Assembly: GCA_002452425.1 (NCBI GenBank)
Contig: DKFQ01000095.1
Coordinates: forward strand, 1 to 8,350
Direction: 5' to 3'
Source: Sulfurimonas sp. UBA6792
Lineage (GTDB): Bacteria; Campylobacterota; Campylobacteria; Campylobacterales; Sulfurimonadaceae
Length of the DNA stretch: 8,350 nt
This document shows, in pieces, positions 6,876-8,350 of the stretch. The notes beneath the pieces were generated by a model. That model was not told the origin of the DNA. It searched no databases and was given only the letters and a program-made list of their open reading frames with translations. The number at the start of each line of letters is the position of its first letter. The first letter of the stretch is position 1. The position numbers and the translations under genes are program-made.

Positions 6876-7644
6876 CGGCGTGACCGAAAAAGATGGCTTG
6901 GTTTGCATTTTTGCGTAAACTCTCCAAAATCTCTTTGGCTTTGAGTTTTGTCTCTTTGTCAAAGTAGATAAGCATGTTACGGCTGAGTATAAAGTCAAAC
7001 TTTCCGATGCTCTTAAATGAGGGGTCAAAAAGGTTGAGGACTTTGAGCGAAACTTGCGATTTTACGCTCTCATGAAGCGCATAAACACTATCTTCTTGCC
7101 TAAAATAGCGTTGCAAAACCGCCGCAGATAAATTTCGGATATTGCGCTCTTTGTAGCGTGCCTCTTTTGCTTTGTTGATGGCATCTTGGTTTATGTCTAT
7201 CCCCGTGATGTGAAATCTGCTTGGTGCAACACCCGCTTCTAAGAGTGCTATGGCGATGCTGTAAGGCTCTTCTCCCGTCGCACACGGAGCGCATAAAATC
7301 TCTGCTCTAGCACCAGAATTTTTTACAAGCGTTACAATTTCTTCTATCTGTTTAAACTCACGGTAAAAAAAGGTCTCATTGGTTGTAAGCGCATCGATAA
7401 GTTCTTGTTTGAGCGTTTTGTCAAATGAGACTTTCTCTAAAAGTTTGCCAAATGAGCAGATATCTCGCTGTTTGCAAAAGGTAACAAGCTTGTTTTTGAG
7501 GATACTTGTCTGCTTGTCAAAAGTGACACCCGTCTCATTTTTAAAAAATGTTGCAACCGAGGCGATATCATCATATGCTTCAACACAACGCTCTTGTGTG
7601 TGGTTTGTTTGTGGCTCTTTTTTTTTGAAAAAATCGAAAAACAT
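6865..7644 (-). CDS. cheR: CheR chemoreceptor glutamate methyltransferase
   Basis: CheR methylates glutamate side chains on chemoreceptors using S-adenosylmethionine, raising receptor-kinase output for adaptation. Counted from the ATG at 7644 (259 residues), an N-terminal helical domain covers about 22-85. TNETFFYRE at 88-96 is the CheR motif. The SAM-binding loop is CAPCATGEEPYS at 118-129 (usual form ACSTGEEPYS). GIDIN is at 148-152, with D150 as the likely ribose-binding acid. SRNMLIYF at 221-228 matches the family CRNVLIYF, and the protein ends in GHADLF. A TTG start at 7653 is possible, but the ATG is preferred: it overlaps the cheB stop as TAATG and a GGAG lies 11 bases upstream. The N-terminal extension MFFDFFKKKE is unusual and contains an A9 tract. 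It forms an operon with cheB upstream and probably the EAL gene downstream. Confidence 0.95.
   Translation of the reverse strand: MFFDFFKKKEPQTNHTQERCVEAYDDIASVATFFKNETGVTFDKQTSILKNKLVTFCKQRDICSFGKLLEKVSFDKTLKQELIDALTTNETFFYREFKQIEEIVTLVKNSGARAEILCAPCATGEEPYSIAIALLEAGVAPSRFHITGIDINQDAINKAKEARYKERNIRNLSAAVLQRYFRQEDSVYALHESVKSQVSLKVLNLFDPSFKSIGKFDFILSRNMLIYFDKETKLKAKEILESLRKNANQAIFFGHADLF
7618..7626 (-). repeat. A9 homopolymer tract in the first codons of cheR
   Basis: Nine consecutive A on the coding strand encode Lys-Lys-Lys at residues 7-9 of CheR. It is directly preceded by TTTTTTC. Runs of this length can slip during replication or transcription; a one-base change would shift frame near the start of the protein. 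Confidence 0.6.
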
Positions 7645-7646
7645 TA
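7642..7646 (-). other. TAATG stop/start overlap coupling cheB and cheR
   Basis: Read leftwards, the cheB stop TAA shares its last base with the cheR ATG. A GGAG for cheR lies within the end of cheB. This arrangement normally means translational coupling and keeps the two antagonistic enzymes in a fixed ratio. Confidence 0.75.
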
Positions 7647-8246
7647 TGTGCAAAACTCCGTTATTTTATTTTTTATCTCATCTGTGTTTAAAATTTCTAT
7701 GCCCTCTACCTCTTGCCTCGCTCTTGCAGGCATCCCATCAACGATGGCACTTTGAGCCGTTTGCGTGAGTGTTCTTGCCCCTTGAAGTGCCAGCTCTTTA
7801 CACCCCTGCACCCCGTCATCGCCGATACCCGTAAGGATGACGCCGAGTGTTTTAAACCTTTTGGCATAGGGTGTAAATGCGCTAAAGATGGAGTTGATGT
7901 CAGGGTTAAAACGGCTCTCTTTTGGTGGCGAGAGATGAAAGACAAGCCCTTCGCGCTCCTCTGTAAGTGTCACAACCCCTTGTGCTACGTAGATGCACCC
8001 AGCTTCAAGCACCACTTTGTTCTCTATGATATAAACGCTGTTTGCGCTCTGCTGACTCATCCGCTTAGCAAAACTGCCCAAAAAATCACTCGCCATATGC
8101 TGCGCAATGATGATGGTGGTGTGTCTGAGCGAGGGAAGTGCTTTGATGATGCTCTCTATCTGCCCTGGACCACCCGTCGAAGCCCCTATAAGAATAACTC
8201 TTCCAACTTCCATTTGCCACCATTGTTTGGATTTGATTTTTCGCAT
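7644..8246 (-). CDS. cheB: CheB-type chemoreceptor methylesterase without receiver domain
   Basis: CheB removes methyl groups from receptor glutamates (and deamidates glutamines), opposing CheR. The 200-residue frame holds only the catalytic domain. The expected triad is visible: S23 in GASTGGPG, H50 in AQHM, and D144 in LTGIGDDGV; the usual GMG before this Asp is GIG. The SAIVDGMPARA segment at 166-176 is also typical (usual form CVVFGMPREA). No phospho-acceptor receiver domain precedes it, so activity is probably not controlled by CheA phosphorylation, as known for Campylobacter jejuni CheB. The start is uncertain. The ATG at 8246 has no ribosome binding site and lies inside an inverted repeat. 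The ATG at 8213 (MEVGRVILIGAS, 189 residues) begins right at the domain and is preceded by GGTGG only three bases away. I give the longer form but consider 8213 equally or more likely. Confidence 0.93.
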   Translation of the reverse strand: MRKIKSKQWWQMEVGRVILIGASTGGPGQIESIIKALPSLRHTTIIIAQHMASDFLGSFAKRMSQQSANSVYIIENKVVLEAGCIYVAQGVVTLTEEREGLVFHLSPPKESRFNPDINSIFSAFTPYAKRFKTLGVILTGIGDDGVQGCKELALQGARTLTQTAQSAIVDGMPARARQEVEGIEILNTDEIKNKITEFCT

Positions 8247-8319
8247 AATTTAAAACTAAGCGAACGATTCTGCAGCGTAGCGAAGCCTTAGAGAGCGTGT
8301 TTTAAATTATACGAAAAAT
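8236..8319. repeat. Nested inverted repeat upstream of and overlapping the cheB start
   Basis: The arm 8236-8256 (ATTTTTCGCATAATTT...) and the arm 8299-8319 are reverse complements at 20 of 21 positions; the mismatch is C8244 against A8311. The 42-base centre contains a second pairing, TAAG (8257-8260) with CTTA (8287-8290). It also has CTGCAG and the heptamer GCGAAGC (8280-8286), known from published work as an unusually stable DNA mini-hairpin. The arms are much AT-richer than the centre. It could be a small palindromic repeat or MITE, a regulatory stem in the cheB leader, or an operator pair. TTTGG occurs just outside both ends (8226-8230 and 8321-8325), a possible but weak target duplication. 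Confidence 0.7.
8306..8311 (-). promoter_or_regulatory. -10 box for the cheB-cheR operon, inside the right repeat arm
   Basis: Read leftwards this is a perfect TATAAT within the right arm of the inverted repeat. Transcription would start near 8299 and give a leader of about 50-85 bases, depending on the cheB start, that includes the repeat's central stem and left arm. No -35 is evident. The left arm carries CATAAT facing the other way, because of the symmetry. Confidence 0.45.
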
Positions 8320-8350
8320 TTTTGGTTATTGTAGTCTATTTTTCTAAAAA

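Noticed and set aside
7645..7653. TTG at 7653 as start of cheR
   Set aside because: The ATG at 7644 gives a TAATG overlap with cheB and better spacing to GGAG; GGAG is only two bases from the TTG.
7713..8291. 192-codon open frame on the + strand
   Set aside because: It is antisense to cheB, whose catalytic motifs are unmistakable; the translated + product shows no family motif.
1..8350. CRISPR array, tRNA, rRNA, insertion sequence, toxin-antitoxin or phage genes
   Set aside because: No regularly spaced direct repeats, cloverleaf-like sequence, transposase or integrase motif was seen; nearly all sequence is covered by seven recognisable genes.

Overview
The window looks like chromosomal DNA from a free-living, motile member of the Campylobacterota (a Sulfurimonas/Sulfuricurvum-type organism). 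This is inference from AT-leaning codon use, Lys/Phe/Ile-rich proteins, AAAGG/AGGAG ribosome binding sites, perfect TATAAT boxes without a clear -35, and a CheB that lacks a receiver domain, as known for Campylobacter. No tRNA, rRNA, CRISPR array, transposase or phage gene was seen. Coding density is very high and no gene-free stretch exceeds about 150 bases.

Layout. (1) Positions 1-882 (+): the 3' part of an EamA/DMT-family membrane transporter whose start lies before the window. (2) 867-2171 (-): a secreted M23 (LytM-type) zinc peptidase with a helical N-terminal half. It converges on and overlaps the transporter gene by 16 bp through a quasi-palindrome that makes both proteins end in YKAL. 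(3) About 2172-2294: divergent promoter region. (4) 2295-4058 (+): a Na+/phosphate cotransporter-family protein (NptA type) with a C-terminal PhoU-like helical domain, followed in a 14-bp overlap by (5) a 67-residue, highly charged helical small protein, 4045-4248 (+). (6) 4245-8246 (-): a signalling cluster read leftwards in the order cheB (methylesterase domain only), cheR (coupled through a TAATG stop/start overlap), then a large membrane protein with NIT, Aer-type PAS, degenerate GGDEF and intact EAL domains. (7) 8236-8319: a nested inverted repeat with 21-bp arms (20/21 matching) across the upstream region and possible start of cheB.

How the parts work together. CheB and CheR form the adaptation pair that removes and adds methyl groups on chemoreceptors. 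The EAL protein next to them probably lowers c-di-GMP in response to a periplasmic ligand (NIT) and perhaps a redox or flavin signal (Aer-like PAS), so the cluster plausibly links chemotactic adaptation with the motile/sessile switch. The phosphate transporter and small protein form a separate unit. No clearly new defence or mobile system was found. The least explained features are the inverted repeat at cheB, the small coupled protein 4045-4248, and the NIT/Aer-PAS/QGDEF/ECL sensor.
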